Source: Acanthaster planci (lineage: Eukaryota > Echinodermata > Asteroidea > Valvatida > Acanthasteridae). Taken from it: DNA of 64,000 nt. The DNA lies in NCBI RefSeq assembly GCF_001949145.1, contig NW_019091452.1, positions 844,879-908,878 of the forward strand, in the 5' to 3' direction. The notes beneath the pieces were generated by a model, which saw nothing but the letters and a program-made list of their open reading frames with translations, searched no databases and was not told where the DNA came from. Every line of letters starts with the position of its first letter. The first letter of the stretch is position 1. This document shows positions 1 to 11,900 of the stretch, piece after piece. A program made the translations under genes and the position numbers.

Positions 1-1
1 T

Positions 2-149
2 GGATAGGGTTGGAGTGGGGTTTATAGGGATACGGTTTGGGTGGGGTTTATAGGGATAGGGTTTGGGTGGGGGTTATAGGGATAGGGTTTGGGTGGGGGT
101 TTTAGGGATAGGGTTTGGGTAGGAGTTACAGGGATAGGGTTTGGGATAG
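2..149. repeat. 26-bp G-rich minisatellite (about 5.7 copies)
   Basis: Consecutive units read approximately GGATAGGGTTTGGGTGGGGG followed by TTATAG, each 26 bp, from the window edge to about 149, after which the phase breaks down. Units differ by one to three substitutions, so this is an old array. The G-rich strand contains repeated GGG/GGGG runs able to form G-quadruplexes and words resembling TTAGGG, but the spacing is not that of a telomere. The array may continue beyond the left edge. No coding function is seen. Confidence 0.9.
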
Positions 150-2425
150 GCATAGGGAAAGGGTTAGGGATCTGTAGGGATGAACATGGGTATCTGCGAG
201 CACGTCAGCATCTAAGCATGTGCATGTACACGTGGTCACTTCAGCAACCCACCCCACAGTCTGGAAACCTTGGACAAATTTATAGCCATGAATAAATCCA
301 ACACCTCTTCATTCGCATGTTGGTTACGTTAGGGCATCTTGTTTCCTCCCTTGTCTTCCTGTCGCTCTGCATTAAAGAGCCAAAAGGATCATAAGAACAT
401 ATTTACTTGGTTATTTAAAGTTTAAGTACATGTATGTGTAGGTACAATGTACAGTGTACATGTACATTGCACATCGGGATGAAAAGTGTTAAAAATTGTC
501 AATTAAACTTTTAAAAGGTGGACTTTCCTACAGGATCAACCAAAAAATGGACATGCCATATAGATTTCATACATTTAAGAAACGTATGCTAGAACGACGA
601 CTATGATCCCAAGCTACCGTAACATTCCTATCCTCAGCTCTAATAATCTGAAGAATGCTCCCCTTGCATGTCCTTCATCGTGTTCATCAGTGGTCCAACC
701 TCTTCATGCTCCTAGTCTCTGTGGAAAACCCTCCCGTAAATTAATTTACTGTTGTGTATACTTGCAAATCCTCTCTTGTTGGTAACGTGTCCCATCTTCT
801 TTGATCAATCTGTCTGTGTTTGCTAAATGCATACGTGTACATGTATAAACATATACTGGTACCTTAAAACCCACAGCCAGTGTCTCGCCATTCGTTATAT
901 TGGGTGTGCAAACCAAACCACATACCAGCATTTTCTCACCAGTGACAGAATTAGCACTCATTCCTTCTCTCCCTGTTCAAATCCATTCGAATGCATACTT
1001 ACATCCCCTCTGCCAGGCCGGACGAGCAGAGCGCGCTGCACGTCGGCGTCGGAGATCCGTGCAATTTGCATGGATATAAATTGGCCGCTGTGCACACACT
1101 CCAGGCTTTCAATCAACATATGGGGGCTGCGTTGTACACATCTGCTGTCTAATTTGTGTCATCTTCAGACATTTTTTGTGGTTTTGTTTTCCCTGGGTTT
1201 TGAGTTTGCCGTAAATACTTGTACATGTTCATTGTGGATCCGTATATGCGGTTTATATAATAGTTTCCCAAGTCCTTAAACTTTGATAAAAATTAAGGGT
1301 AAGAGTTTAACCAGTGTCTAAAAGGTGAGCGTACGTGTACGTCAAATCAAAGAAAATTACATTCGTGTACTGTACATATACGGTTCCTACATGAACATCT
1401 ATCAATTACATAAAATGCACATTACACGTATATTCACAAATGAAGTTATTTCAAAATTCTGTTTTTGAACAAAATTACAGAGGATTTACATGTAATTTCC
1501 TTCAACAAATGATAGATCTCCTCGTACATGTATTCTGATTAATTATTATCGGTAACATCCTAAGTGAAGTAATTTTTAAGTGACTTTCCTCCGTGCAATG
1601 AAATTTTCCTCAAGAAATCTTATGAACTATGAAGTACTAGTTTGAGTAAAAGAACCGTGTATGCGCCTGCGTATATAGAATTGCGAGCAACTTCTGCCTT
1701 GCAGTTCTTGTGAGTCATCGATTTTGCCCACCTCTTCAGTCCCCAAAAGATGCACATTTGCTTTACATTGTGCAAAGTACCAGTGAAAAAAATCCTCTCG
1801 TGTGCACTAGCGGCCTTTTGCATCAGTCTGAGGATCATTTTTATGATTTATCGTTCAATTCAGCACCCTTTGCACATTAATGGCATGCTTGTATAACACT
1901 CGTCATGCGTAAAATACATACATGTTCTGTACCGTACACGCACCGGTGCATGTGTACATGTACATGTACGTGTAAGTTCATAGCTACATGTACATGTAGG
2001 TGGTACCGTAAGAAGAAAGATGATTTTTGGCTCTGGTAAGCGAGAGCAGATGGCTAATGGCCATGCAGTGTGAAGAGCTAGGTGTACACGTGTGGAAGAG
2101 GATTTGGGTTCGGGCAACATGATGACTCGAGCCTCATGAATTCATGCAGCTCATTTGGCAAGGTTCGCTGGCGCTTTCGCTTGTTTAAAGGGTCCATGAT
2201 GTTGATTTTGCTTGTTACATGTACCGGTATACGACTGTTCACTCCTCTTATACATGTAAATGCAAGAAAACAGCCGTCTCTTTTTGGTTAGTTGATCTGT
2301 GTAGGTTTCAGAAAGGTGCTTTGCTTAACACAGTTGTCATGTATTTCATGCCACATGATGGCGCTGTTGCTATGAGGTCATCATCACAGGGAGACACTGT
2401 TTCAAGGGTTTTCAGTTCAGTTTGC
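150..2425. other. Gene-free stretch with scattered TACATG motifs
   Basis: No recognisable gene. Reading frames of 60-150 codons here lack family motifs, and several are made of Cys-Thr/Tyr-Met or His-Val runs that simply translate TACATG repeats. Short TACATG blocks occur near 425-470, 830-845, 1955-2005 and 2215-2260. A GC-richer patch at about 1010-1110 could be a conserved non-coding block, but nothing decides this. Confidence 0.5.
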
Positions 2426-2430
2426 ATTTT

Positions 2431-2485
2431 CACATTTTGTGCAATGAGAACGAATTTTCTGGGAAGAGAAAAATTGTGAAAAGAA
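2431..2485 (+). repeat. Short interspersed repeat, inverted partner at 41438-41490
   Basis: This 55 bp stretch matches the reverse complement of 41438-41490 at roughly 75-80 percent by eye. Shared words include ATTTTGTGCAA, GGGAAGA/CAGAAGA and TGTGAAAAG. Both sites lie in sequence rich in GGGAAAA motifs. It is probably a fragment of an old, unclassified interspersed repeat. No ends or target duplications are visible. Confidence 0.4.
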
Positions 2486-3066
2486 TGTTTCAAAACTTTC
2501 ATTCACTACTGATCTTTCAGTTCCAATACTGGCATGACTGGTGTAAGTGCGGCCAACTATTTTTGAATAGCTTTGCACAAACTGCAGAGGAGTTTGCAAC
2601 GAAAAAGGGGAACGTGCCTGAGCATGTGACCCCCCCCTGCCCGGTGCCTGTGTGCTCTTATCAGCAAAAAAAAGAGATGGGCTGGTCAGGAGTTTTTCGG
2701 TCAGGCTGAGCACGCACTTGATGGATGACGAATACCTGACAGCTTAGTGGAAACAGGCTGGGCATGCGCTGGGCATTCCGCACCAACCTTCCAGGAACTT
2801 GCAGGCACTTGTGTTATTGCCCTACCAAAGTTGCGACTCAAACTGCAGTCCTCTCTGGTTCTTTCTGGTAGCCGAGACAAGCGCAAAAGAAAGTGTAACA
2901 AATAAGCCTTTTAGAATGAAAGAAAAAATGGATGAAAAGACTAGTGGTTCTGATATACCGGTGGCACCATACGTGTGTGATGACACCTTTGTGTTTGCCT
3001 GCATGTTTATGAAAGAAAACAGTAAAAGTGCCCTCTATAGACACCATGAAGCAAAGGGCGACAGCA

Positions 3067-3085
3067 CACGACGCGTCGCGTCGTG
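3067..3085. repeat. CpG-dense perfect palindrome
   Basis: Two 9-base arms, CACGACGCG and CGCGTCGTG, flank a single T. The tract continues rightwards as GCGTCGTGTC. The CpG density is far above its AT-rich surroundings, so the site is either recent, unmethylated or retained. A second small GTCGCGTCGC block lies at 7206-7216. Function is unknown. Confidence 0.7.
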
Positions 3086-4279
3086 CGTCGTGTCATGAAC
3101 ATTCCCGTCCGTTCATTGGAGAGCAGTCTGCAATATAATGCAATTATTTTGGTTTGATTTGCCCCCTCGCAATTTTATTGAAGTTGTATTTTCCTGGTTG
3201 CATTGGGAAAGAAGTGGCAGCCAGACATGTATGAAATTTAATTTGGCAGTGTGCCGAAAGGCACCGGAGACAAACTTGTTTGCCCAACCTTTCTTCAATT
3301 CTATTCCTAAAAATACCTTAGCCGGCCTTTGTTGCAGTTGTTCGTAACTAATCATTTGAAATCTCATGGCCAAGGACAGTACTTGCATCGAAATTATCAA
3401 ATTTGCCTGGTATGAAAAGCTGAAAGGTACCTATGAAAATGCCCTAGAAACGGCAAAATGGAGACAGAAAGGGGTCAAATAGGGCATCAGGAGGCACTTG
3501 TATATGGGCTAATTTTATAACAGCTACCGGTATTATTCTCGATGGCCCTTTAAAGGGTAACTGCACTGAATTTCTTGTATTAAAACACAACCCTCCTCAG
3601 TGCTCTACAAGCATATAAAAATTACTTGTCATCCTTTCCGGCTGAAAGCAATTAATTGAAAGTGCATTTTTTAGTTGCCCGTGCTTTTCTGGGTTACAGA
3701 GGGCGCTGTTGCTGTGATGTCATACAGGGAGGACATGTTTCGATCCATATACATGTATACTGGTACTGTAGGGTTCCCCATTCTGTTCGGGAACCTGGAA
3801 TTTACTCAATAGATATATTTCTGAGAAAGTGTTGTGTACGTGTATTTGCTGGCCTACAGTTAGCCCAGGTTGGACGTTGTCTTCATTTACATTATGACTG
3901 ACATCCAGGATGTATACGTCCTCCTCAATGCCAAATTTTTTCAACGTTTTTTTCCTCACATTTTTACTTGGCGAAGACAGCTCAATTGTTATTCACTAGT
4001 GCCTATACCCTTGACGTCAGTCGCATTGCAATGTACATGTATAGACGTCATCCAACCTGGGCTAGCCTACAGTGCACATGCCCTGCGCTAATACACAACA
4101 ATTGAATCCCCAAAGAATATAAAATTCAGGCCGTTGAATTCTTTCAAAATGAAGGAGTTTTGTGCTCAAACCAATGCGACAATTGAGATTCTCTCCCTGG
4201 GATGACATTACAGTTTTGCTCTTGACTAAGGAAAAAGTCATCAGCATACTGTACAGTATAACAGCCAAAAGGCAGCAAA

Positions 4280-4690
4280 ATACATGTACATACATGTACA
4301 GTACATGTACGTGTACAATTAACATGCTTTAAAATAAATGTTTTTTTTGAGTTTGTGTTCAAAAGAAGGTCTGCATCGGATAAAAATTCATACAGCACAT
4401 ACACAGCAGCACCTATTTTTATTATGTACAGTATCGTACTTAAATTATGTACATGTACAGTATGTACATGTACATGTAAATGTACCGGGTGCATGTGTGT
4501 CTAACATGTGCCTATACATGTACAGTGTACATGTTCAAATTAGACAACACCTGTCTTCAAAGCATACATACACATGTACATGTATCTATGGAAACATGTC
4601 CTCAATTAAACCGGCTACACCAGTAACCTCAAATTATGGTACATGTACATATAATGCACAGTATATGTACATGTAATGGTACACATGCAC
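4280..4690. repeat. Cluster of TACATG microsatellite blocks
   Basis: About 400 bp contain at least eight short runs of TACATG or GTACATGTAC (for example near 4280-4315, 4448-4480, 4514-4533, 4573-4583, 4639-4652 and 4665-4676), separated by unrelated sequence. Frames through the cluster translate to Tyr-Met, Cys-Thr and His-Val dipeptide runs and are not genes. This is one of the densest patches of the motif outside the 22.3 kb array. Confidence 0.75.
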
Positions 4691-6317
4691 GTCTGTTTAT
4701 GTACATGTGCTGAATATTCTAATGTTTGTCTTTACCAACAAAAAAGAATTTCAAAAACTGTTTAGTCTGTTCTCCTTTTTCCATGTATACCAGTACATCT
4801 ATCACCACTGCCATAAAATACTTACGACACGTACATACAAGTATGTCAAAGAAATTTGTATTCGTCTTTTGAAGGTCTTTTTGCAGTTTTGGGTGACGAA
4901 GAGGTATGAGTCAATGATTCCTTCTAAATGACTCAATGTCACAACTCTTCTCAGAGTCTTTGTTGCCGCAAATTGCATAATTTAGCCAATTTGCGAGGCG
5001 AATCAGGTTTTCTTGACAGCACCTGAATTGGTGAAAACATGTACTCTGGTCCTTGACAGCGCACTTCCTTCGCGATCGCGTGATTGACACAGCATGTGCT
5101 GAACTCAAATATCTCTTGAAGGGCTTGAGAAGATGCAAGGTACCGAATGCTTTTAAGGAAGCTGGGCCCGGCCCTGGGAGCGATTTGAGATTGTCAGCCA
5201 TTCAGGAAACTCAAGGACAAAGTTGCTCGCTGGAACAGGAGCGCACAGGCCACTCAGCCACATTTATGAAGGAATCACCTTGGGGACGAGCTGTCCTGTC
5301 TGTCCAACTGATGGTAATCTCCTATGCTGTCCCAAGGGAGTTGAGGACTGGGGGTTAGACGTGGCATCCAATTGTTCTAAGCAGAAAAAAACATTTTAGC
5401 GAATAAAAGTTTACCATGGCTACCAATAAAAAAATGTGGGAATGTAATTTGTTGTTGACTGTTTCCTGATAGTTTTTGCTTCTTTTTACTAAGCATGAAC
5501 CTGCCCAGGTTTGGATTACATATAACAGTATTTTTATTCTTTCCAATTGAGTCTTTCCAATTCTACTGTGTCCAAATTTGCTGCACTTCAACGTTTCTTC
5601 ATGCTTCCCTGAAGATGTGTTGCTTGACGTCATTATTGACAAGCTTCAAGCTTATTTATATACGGTAGGCCAGAAGTTGATTCAAAAGCGTATAAAAGTG
5701 AATCAAAATCATTAATCTGAAAAAGTAGTTTCAGAAAAATTGCACGCTAGAATCAGGTAGAGGTTCCCCAAGAGGCAGACGCCAAACAAATTTGACATCG
5801 TGAAACAATTTTGCAACAAAATTTGCTTCGCAAAACATGTACATGTACATGTACCTGGTTCACAAGTTGTTATTTAGTAAATAAATCTTAAAAGATTTAT
5901 TTAATCTTTCTTGCACATCACAAAAATTGTGTTCTTGTGTTTGTTTTTCACGCCAAGTATAAACCTGCCCGAACATGGTCAAGTTAAAAAGTGGCTCATC
6001 AGCAGTGATGGTTTAAGTATAACGTTAATGTGCTTACATGTATTGGACTACTCCCTTATTCTACAACATGTATACATCCTGGTCCTACCATAAGGAAACT
6101 CTTCGGTGTAATAGCCATTTTAAAGGGTGCTAAAATACAACCTAAGAAATATAAAAAAACACCAAAAAACCCCACATGGATTCATATACACTGTACGCAT
6201 GCACGGTAAAATTAAATCTCAACCAAGACATGCATATACATGTATACAGGTACAAGTCCCTTGACTACCTCCTGTTATCACTCCGGCAGCAACAAACAAA
6301 AGGAAGTCTGGACAGAT

Positions 6318-6650
6318 GGTTTATTATCATTATTCTTATTTATTTCTGGTAATGTGACACCAAGGATTCCTCAAAAGCAGTGTACTGTACTGTACGGTAG
6401 CTCGCAAGCCTGAAGAAACTTACAGAGACGAGACAATGAGAAGCAGTCACAGTGTTAGAGGTGGGAGGAAATTTAACCCCTGAGGAGTACATGTATTTTG
6501 GGTAAAACCAGCAGAAGATCAGGCTGGGACTGAAGACCCAATCCATATGTATACATGTACATGTATGTGGACTCAGCCGGGAATCAAACCCAGACCCCAG
6601 AGGGTTGAAGCGAGGGTAGAACAGCTATGTATGCCAACCTGACGCCACAA
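6318..6650 (-). mobile_element. tRNA-derived SINE (copy 1, minus strand)
   Basis: Read on the minus strand, the head (near 6650) starts with a GTTGGC-type A-box region, then a B box seen on the plus strand as GGGAATCAAACCC. The body matches the 33.9 kb copy along nearly its whole length at roughly 75-80 percent, ending in an AATAAT-type tail at 6318-6345. Internal pol III promoter boxes plus a short A/T-rich tail are the hallmark of tRNA-derived SINEs mobilised by a LINE partner. Compared with the 33.9 kb copy, this one carries two extra TACATG blocks (6487-6494 and 6547-6568) inside the body, so those blocks arose after or during divergence of the copies. Confidence 0.8.
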
Positions 6651-7009
6651 CGAAGGGAACACCAACTATGCAGCAAGAAACTGAGAATGGAAGTAATGCT
6701 GTACGGTATATTGGACGTTAACTGATTGCCTGGTATACACATACACCCATACATGTATATACATGTACATGCTTTATGTCTGCTGTCTTAGATATGCACT
6801 GGCCCTCATTAAAAACCCATTATGAAGCTGAAATGTTGCCCAAATGAAAGCAACATTGAATTCAGTTGATTTGTCTAATTGACTTGCTGGTTGATTAGGC
6901 AGCCTTTCAAGGGCTTCCTTTACCTAATGACTGTACCCCCCAAGGCTGATCAAATGTCATACTGTACATGTGCATCAACTGCACATGTACATGTACAAAC
7001 TTACCGCAA

Positions 7010-7325
7010 ATTTGTATCCTTGTGGAGACGTGGCTTTGTTCTCCAATATACGTTTGGGAATATGGTGCCTTGTGGAGACCCAGGGGAATGAGTTGAATAG
7101 GTCCCCACAAGGAATTTCTAAAGGTGAATAGGTCTCCACAAGGATTTCACAAAACTGATATTTGGAAATCACTCAAAAAGGAGAAATTTTTAATGCGTAA
7201 GAATTCGTCGCGTCGCAAATTGAAGTGTTTCATACAAGGGACAATCAGTCAAAATTTCAGTCCAGGAGAGTGATTCATGTCGAAATGGGAGCATTTTGAA
7301 AATGTGGTTTAACACACAACTGTAT
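7010..7325 (+). repeat. Interspersed repeat with CCTTGTGGGG motifs (copy 1)
   Basis: The segment contains several CCTTGTGGAGAC or CCCCACAAGG motifs in both orientations (7018, 7070, 7103, 7133). It then has a body that matches 24240-24500 in reverse complement, including CACTCAAAAAGGAG, GTCGCAAATTGAAGTGTTT and AAGGGACA. No coding capacity is seen. The repeated terminal CCTTGTGG motifs suggest a non-autonomous DNA element with complex ends, but exact termini and target duplication are not resolved. Confidence 0.6.
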
Positions 7326-7910
7326 TAGTATACCGCTGTATATGTAAATGAAGTAAAGAGCTGTGTTATAACCACTTGGGGCTATAGAGTTGGTACATGC
7401 ATGCTTTTACGATCGCTGTCTCTCTGCAGACAGCTACATGTACATTGTGTCATGCTACAAGACCATGAGCCAAACAGAAGCTCATACCAGTCCTTGATCG
7501 TGGTGATAGGTTTTGTTTTGACTTGTGTTTGTGTGTGTGTGTTTATTTTAATTTGCTCAAGCTATTTCTGTTCTTGATATTGTGATAACAGTGATCTGAG
7601 GTTGATGATATGATTTGATAAACGCTGTGAGCTTTCATGGAAACGTTGACATCTGAAGCAAACAGCGCACCTTTTGCCAATAAGATCTAGGGGAGAAAGT
7701 GTGGACATGTGCATGTATGTGGGCATGTACATGTACCTGAATGAATGTAAAGTGAAGGTAAAATGTTTCTAGCATATTACATTGTACCTTCTTCTCATTG
7801 GCTGCCAAAGTTTGCACCTGTACATATACTGTACGTACATGTACATAGAGGTGCCATCTTTAGCTGACACATTTTGAGACAAAACCTGGTTTCACCATGT
7901 ACTGCACAAA

Positions 7911-8079
7911 TACGGGCGATTCACAGGAGTACCCCTCCAAGAGTTTGCAACACTTTGACCAATCACAGTGCGCAACATCTGTCGACCCTTTCCAAACGCA
8001 CTGGGTTGACAGATTTGGCGCACTGTGATTGGTCAACGCGTTGCAAACTCGTGGAGGCGCACTATTGTGAAGTGCCCAT
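7911..8079. mobile_element. Foldback MITE, family A (copy 1)
   Basis: The ~169 bp element is an imperfect inverted repeat over its full length. The left arm runs from TACGGGCGATTCAC through CTCCAAGAGTTTGCAA and CCAATCACAGTGCGC. The right arm returns through GCGCACTGTGATTGG, TTGCAAACTC and GCACTATTGTGAA. Three further copies are at 23244, 56373 and 59132. It has no coding capacity, so movement would need a transposase from elsewhere. Each arm contains an inverted CCAAT box. The outer left arm is mutated (CACAGGAGT instead of CACAATAGT). Confidence 0.9.
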
Positions 8080-8466
8080 TTTGCCACAACATGTGCATTT
8101 GTTCCCTAAAATGTACATACATGTACATGTACCATCGGTACCATACAAACTGAAGATTTTCCCATGACCTGTGAAGAGATCGTCCGGTACAGCTTGTGTA
8201 CTACAAATAGTGGTCTCAGCAATCTTGAAATAACAGTGAATGAGAGTTGATTGAGTTTCTGATATTGTTGATGCTGTTTTAACACTCTGTGGGTTGCTGT
8301 TTTGCTTTCGCACTGATGGCCACATGTAGCTATCGGTACAGTTGAGCCACTGCGGGTGGGGCCTAAAAAAAAAAGAGGACAGTTGATGTTGAAAGGGAGA
8401 TAGGACTACATGTACATGTACAATGTTTTTACAGACAGCATATGCACACATACATGTAATTATGCA

Positions 8467-8925
8467 ACATGTTCGGTGGAATGTCGCTATACCGAACACC
8501 CGTATACCGAACATTCGGCTGTACCGAACATTCGGTTGTACCGAAAATTCGGCTGTACCGAACATCGTCCTTGGCTCCCAATATTTTGTGCTCAAAACCT
8601 ACCGAACATTATGCAGTTGCATATCAACCGGGATTCGCCACAGCATGCATCAGAGATCAATCCTGAGCGGTAGCTTCACTACTTTTAGGAAAAACTAAAT
8701 ATAATTTTTGTAACTCAAGATTTAATAAAAAACAAAAATAATTAACAGATACATTTCTAGAAACCTCAAACGTGAATGCAACGGCAAAACATCACAAAAA
8801 CAGCAAATCATAGTATCACAACAGGGTGCACTTCAGTTATACAATAGAAGGTGCTATTCAACATGGCAATGAAATGTTTGGCAGTTAATTTCTCTGTACC
8901 GAACGATCGCTGTACCGAACATTAA
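8467..8925. mobile_element. Possible DNA element with TACCGAACAT subterminal repeats
   Basis: A tandem block at 8486-8568 has about five units of TGTACCGAACATTCGGC with period 17-20. A second block with the same direct motif lies at 8895-8922. The left end reads ATGTTCGGT and the right end ACCGAACATT, so the outer ~9 bases form an inverted pair about 450 bp apart. Clustered subterminal repeats with short inverted ends are seen in several DNA transposon groups. The interior has no transposase. A chance arrangement of a minisatellite remains possible. Confidence 0.45.
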
Positions 8926-11900
8926 GTGCGAACCCCGTTGTGTTTGTTATATAGCAGCATTCCACTATACATGTACATGTACCTGCAACTGCATTGACCC
9001 ATATCTCACCCTATGGTCACTGTTCTACAACATACTGCATTACTGTACCCCCCTTTCCCCTACGCTTGCACAAAACATATCGCTGCACGCTTCACTGTAA
9101 ATGCAATTGAAGTGACGTGTTTGCATCCCAGGTTGATCCTCACATACCGGGTACGTCCTTCTGTTGCTGTTAGACGACTGTACCATACCATATTGCGCTT
9201 GTGGGATATAACTAATTGTTCATGCACACTGCAAAGCTGTAAACAGGTGGTAAAAAGCCACTTAAACGTGCACATAGCAACCAATAAAATAATGAATAGG
9301 AGAGTTTGAAAGGTATTGCTGGTGCCCACAGCACCGGTTCCAGCAGCTTGGTTGATTTGAGATCTCTCTCACTCTATCACAATTAGCATGTGGTGGCCAG
9401 CAAGTGTCTACCATTTTTTTGTTCTCCTTTTGTAGTGTTTCCCTGGCGACACCACAAACAAAACTGGTCCATTTAATTGCTACCATGCTTTCTTATCTCA
9501 GTCTCATGTACCACCAAATTGGCGAAGTACCGATACTTACATATATACATGCACATGTATTAACAAAATATAGAGTATAAGTTTTGTAGTGCATGACACA
9601 GAAGTGGGCTAACAATGACGCTTGAACCTTTTACTAAATCTGTGCTTACTCCTTGCTTTAAATCGTGGTATGGTGACACCAACATGAACTAGTGTAAGAC
9701 CCAGGTGTGAAAATGCCGCATGGATGCACGGATGCTTTCCTCATATTTTTCTCCCCTTCACATTTCGAGAGCACTTTTAATCATCGAAATGGGCAGGTGC
9801 CTTTGTCTGTCTGTCGCACCTTTGGAGAAGTTTCCATCATAATACAGATTGAGCTCCCGGCTCGTATTCCATAAGAAATCTGTCTCCATAACAACCCCTT
9901 CTCCCCTTTTCCTCTTCTGATCGACTGCCGTTCCAGGTCTGGAAAAAGGGGTCGGGAGAAAGAACCCATTGGACGACTCTTCTGTCCCGCGGCTGTCCTA
10001 TATTTCTAATGCGAATGAATGCACAGTTTGGGTCCCAGAGCAGGTGTGAAAAGCTTTCCCCACCCTGCAGGCCCTGGGCTTTTGAAATGAATGGCTGTCT
10101 CCCGTCGGATTGTTTGACGCAAGTGAAGTGTTTGGAGGAGACGCGGAGACTAGCTTTTACCACATAGATCATCAAATTTCCTCAACTTGTCAAAGCTGAA
10201 GTCTATGTTGATAACTCCTTAGATAAAAATACAGAGGGCTAGCCATGCACCTGCATGGGCCTATTACCGAGCGAAGGAATGTGACTGCTTAATGTGCTGA
10301 ATGTAAATGTGATGCAGGGATGACTTTGACTGAAGTGGAAGGAGAAAAAAAGAAGTTGTGTACATGTATACCGTGGGCGCAATCGGTTGCTCTGCTTGAT
10401 TGCTTGATCTTGCATGATCTGTCAGTTTTACTGCCCGATTTGGCAATAATTCTGCTATTAACCTATGGCCTAAATGTTCTTTCTCATTTGCGGTTTTGGA
10501 AGGTTGTTTTAAAAAAGGATCAGGGATTTCATATGGGATCGACTGATAGTTCTCATCGACCGATCGCACCCAACGTAAATACATGTTCGTGCAAAAGAAA
10601 TCGGCCAGTACTCGTGTGTTACCGGTGCATGTAGGGTACCAGTATATCTGTGTGCCGGTACAATTTGTGCAAAAGTTTACATACATGTACACCTGGTAGA
10701 ACAAAAACAGTTTTCTGAAAATTTTGCAACCTCATTCCCACCAACTTTTCTTTTTCATGAGGACAAGATGGGTCTCTACTTGGTGTACGTGGTGTCTGCA
10801 TCAAATAAAAACACCCAGAGACACATGATACATACATGTACTTACCAAAATAATTCGAACATACATGTACATAATCCAACCCTATATCCATTTATTTAGT
10901 GTCACTTTCTGTATTTTTTGTCACATCTGATAGTCTCTGTGGACCACTTTCTGACGTGTTTTTGAATGACAATAAAGGGGTAGAATGATGGTTCACAAAT
11001 TTTAATATTATGAACCTTAAGAAATGTCTCCGAGTATTTTCAATTGAAGTACACACTATGAACATTAAGTTGGGATACAAGTTGTCTGACCTCATTATGC
11101 TCATGAAGAAAAAGTTGGCAAAACTATTTTAAACAGCACAAAATTGAGCCAAACTATTTTTCCTGACTTCTTGCCCCAACTGTACCGGTATGTGTACTTA
11201 CTTGTCCAAAATCCAGGAGCATTTAAGTTTGCCAGTCAAACGCTTTTAGCTTCAACAATTCCAGTGAGTGCTTCCGGCTGCCACCTCTCCCATGGGTGGG
11301 GGGGATACTTACCCTCACAAAAATGAAAATTGGCAAAACAATTACAAGGAAAAAAGAGGGGAAAACCAAGAAACGGTAGAATAAATTAAAAAGATTATGA
11401 AGGGCATGGGAATGCTTCCACAAAAATGCCTTTGTCAAAAAGGCAAGTTAATTCAAAGATAATAGGCTTGAAAGCCTAAAATGGCTTGACCGAGTTCAGA
11501 TGTCCAGACAAGTTTGCATGGGCCCATCACCTTGCACACTTAATTCTGCTCTCAAAATAACCCACAGTGCACTTCATTTTGGGGATGCGTTTTTGAAATA
11601 CCAAACTAGGTAATTGATCCCTTTCGACTGTAAATGGTTTGTCAGTTAATTTGCTACCCTGGATGGCCCCCTCCTTTCCACAGAGTACATGCACATGTAT
11701 GTACTGTACCCCACCTGGCATTGCCTATGTATGTACATGTCTGCCTCCGTCATGTACATGTACACGTACATTCCCCCACCACCATAAAATACCCCAGTGA
11801 AATTAACTGGATGGTTAGATTTTTCAGCTACGGTACCACATGTAGGAGTACACCAATAACTGCTACAATCTGCAGACCCTGCCAAAAATTTGCTTTTTGC

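Larger units (their letters stand above)
2486..6317. other. Gene-free stretch
   Basis: No gene is supported. Frames of 60-116 codons overlap each other on both strands and show no domain motifs. TACATG blocks cluster at 4280-4690 and at 5837-5856. The remainder is AT-rich unique-looking sequence. Two related patches containing GGCGCTGTTGCT and a nearby GTCAT occur near 2361-2400 and 3700-3745 and may be fragments of one repeat. Confidence 0.5.

Noticed and set aside
8062-8595. 177-codon minus-strand frame
   Set aside because: It runs across a MITE edge and the TACCGAACAT tandem repeat. The peptide has repeat-derived words (FGTAEF, RYSRMF) and no family motif.
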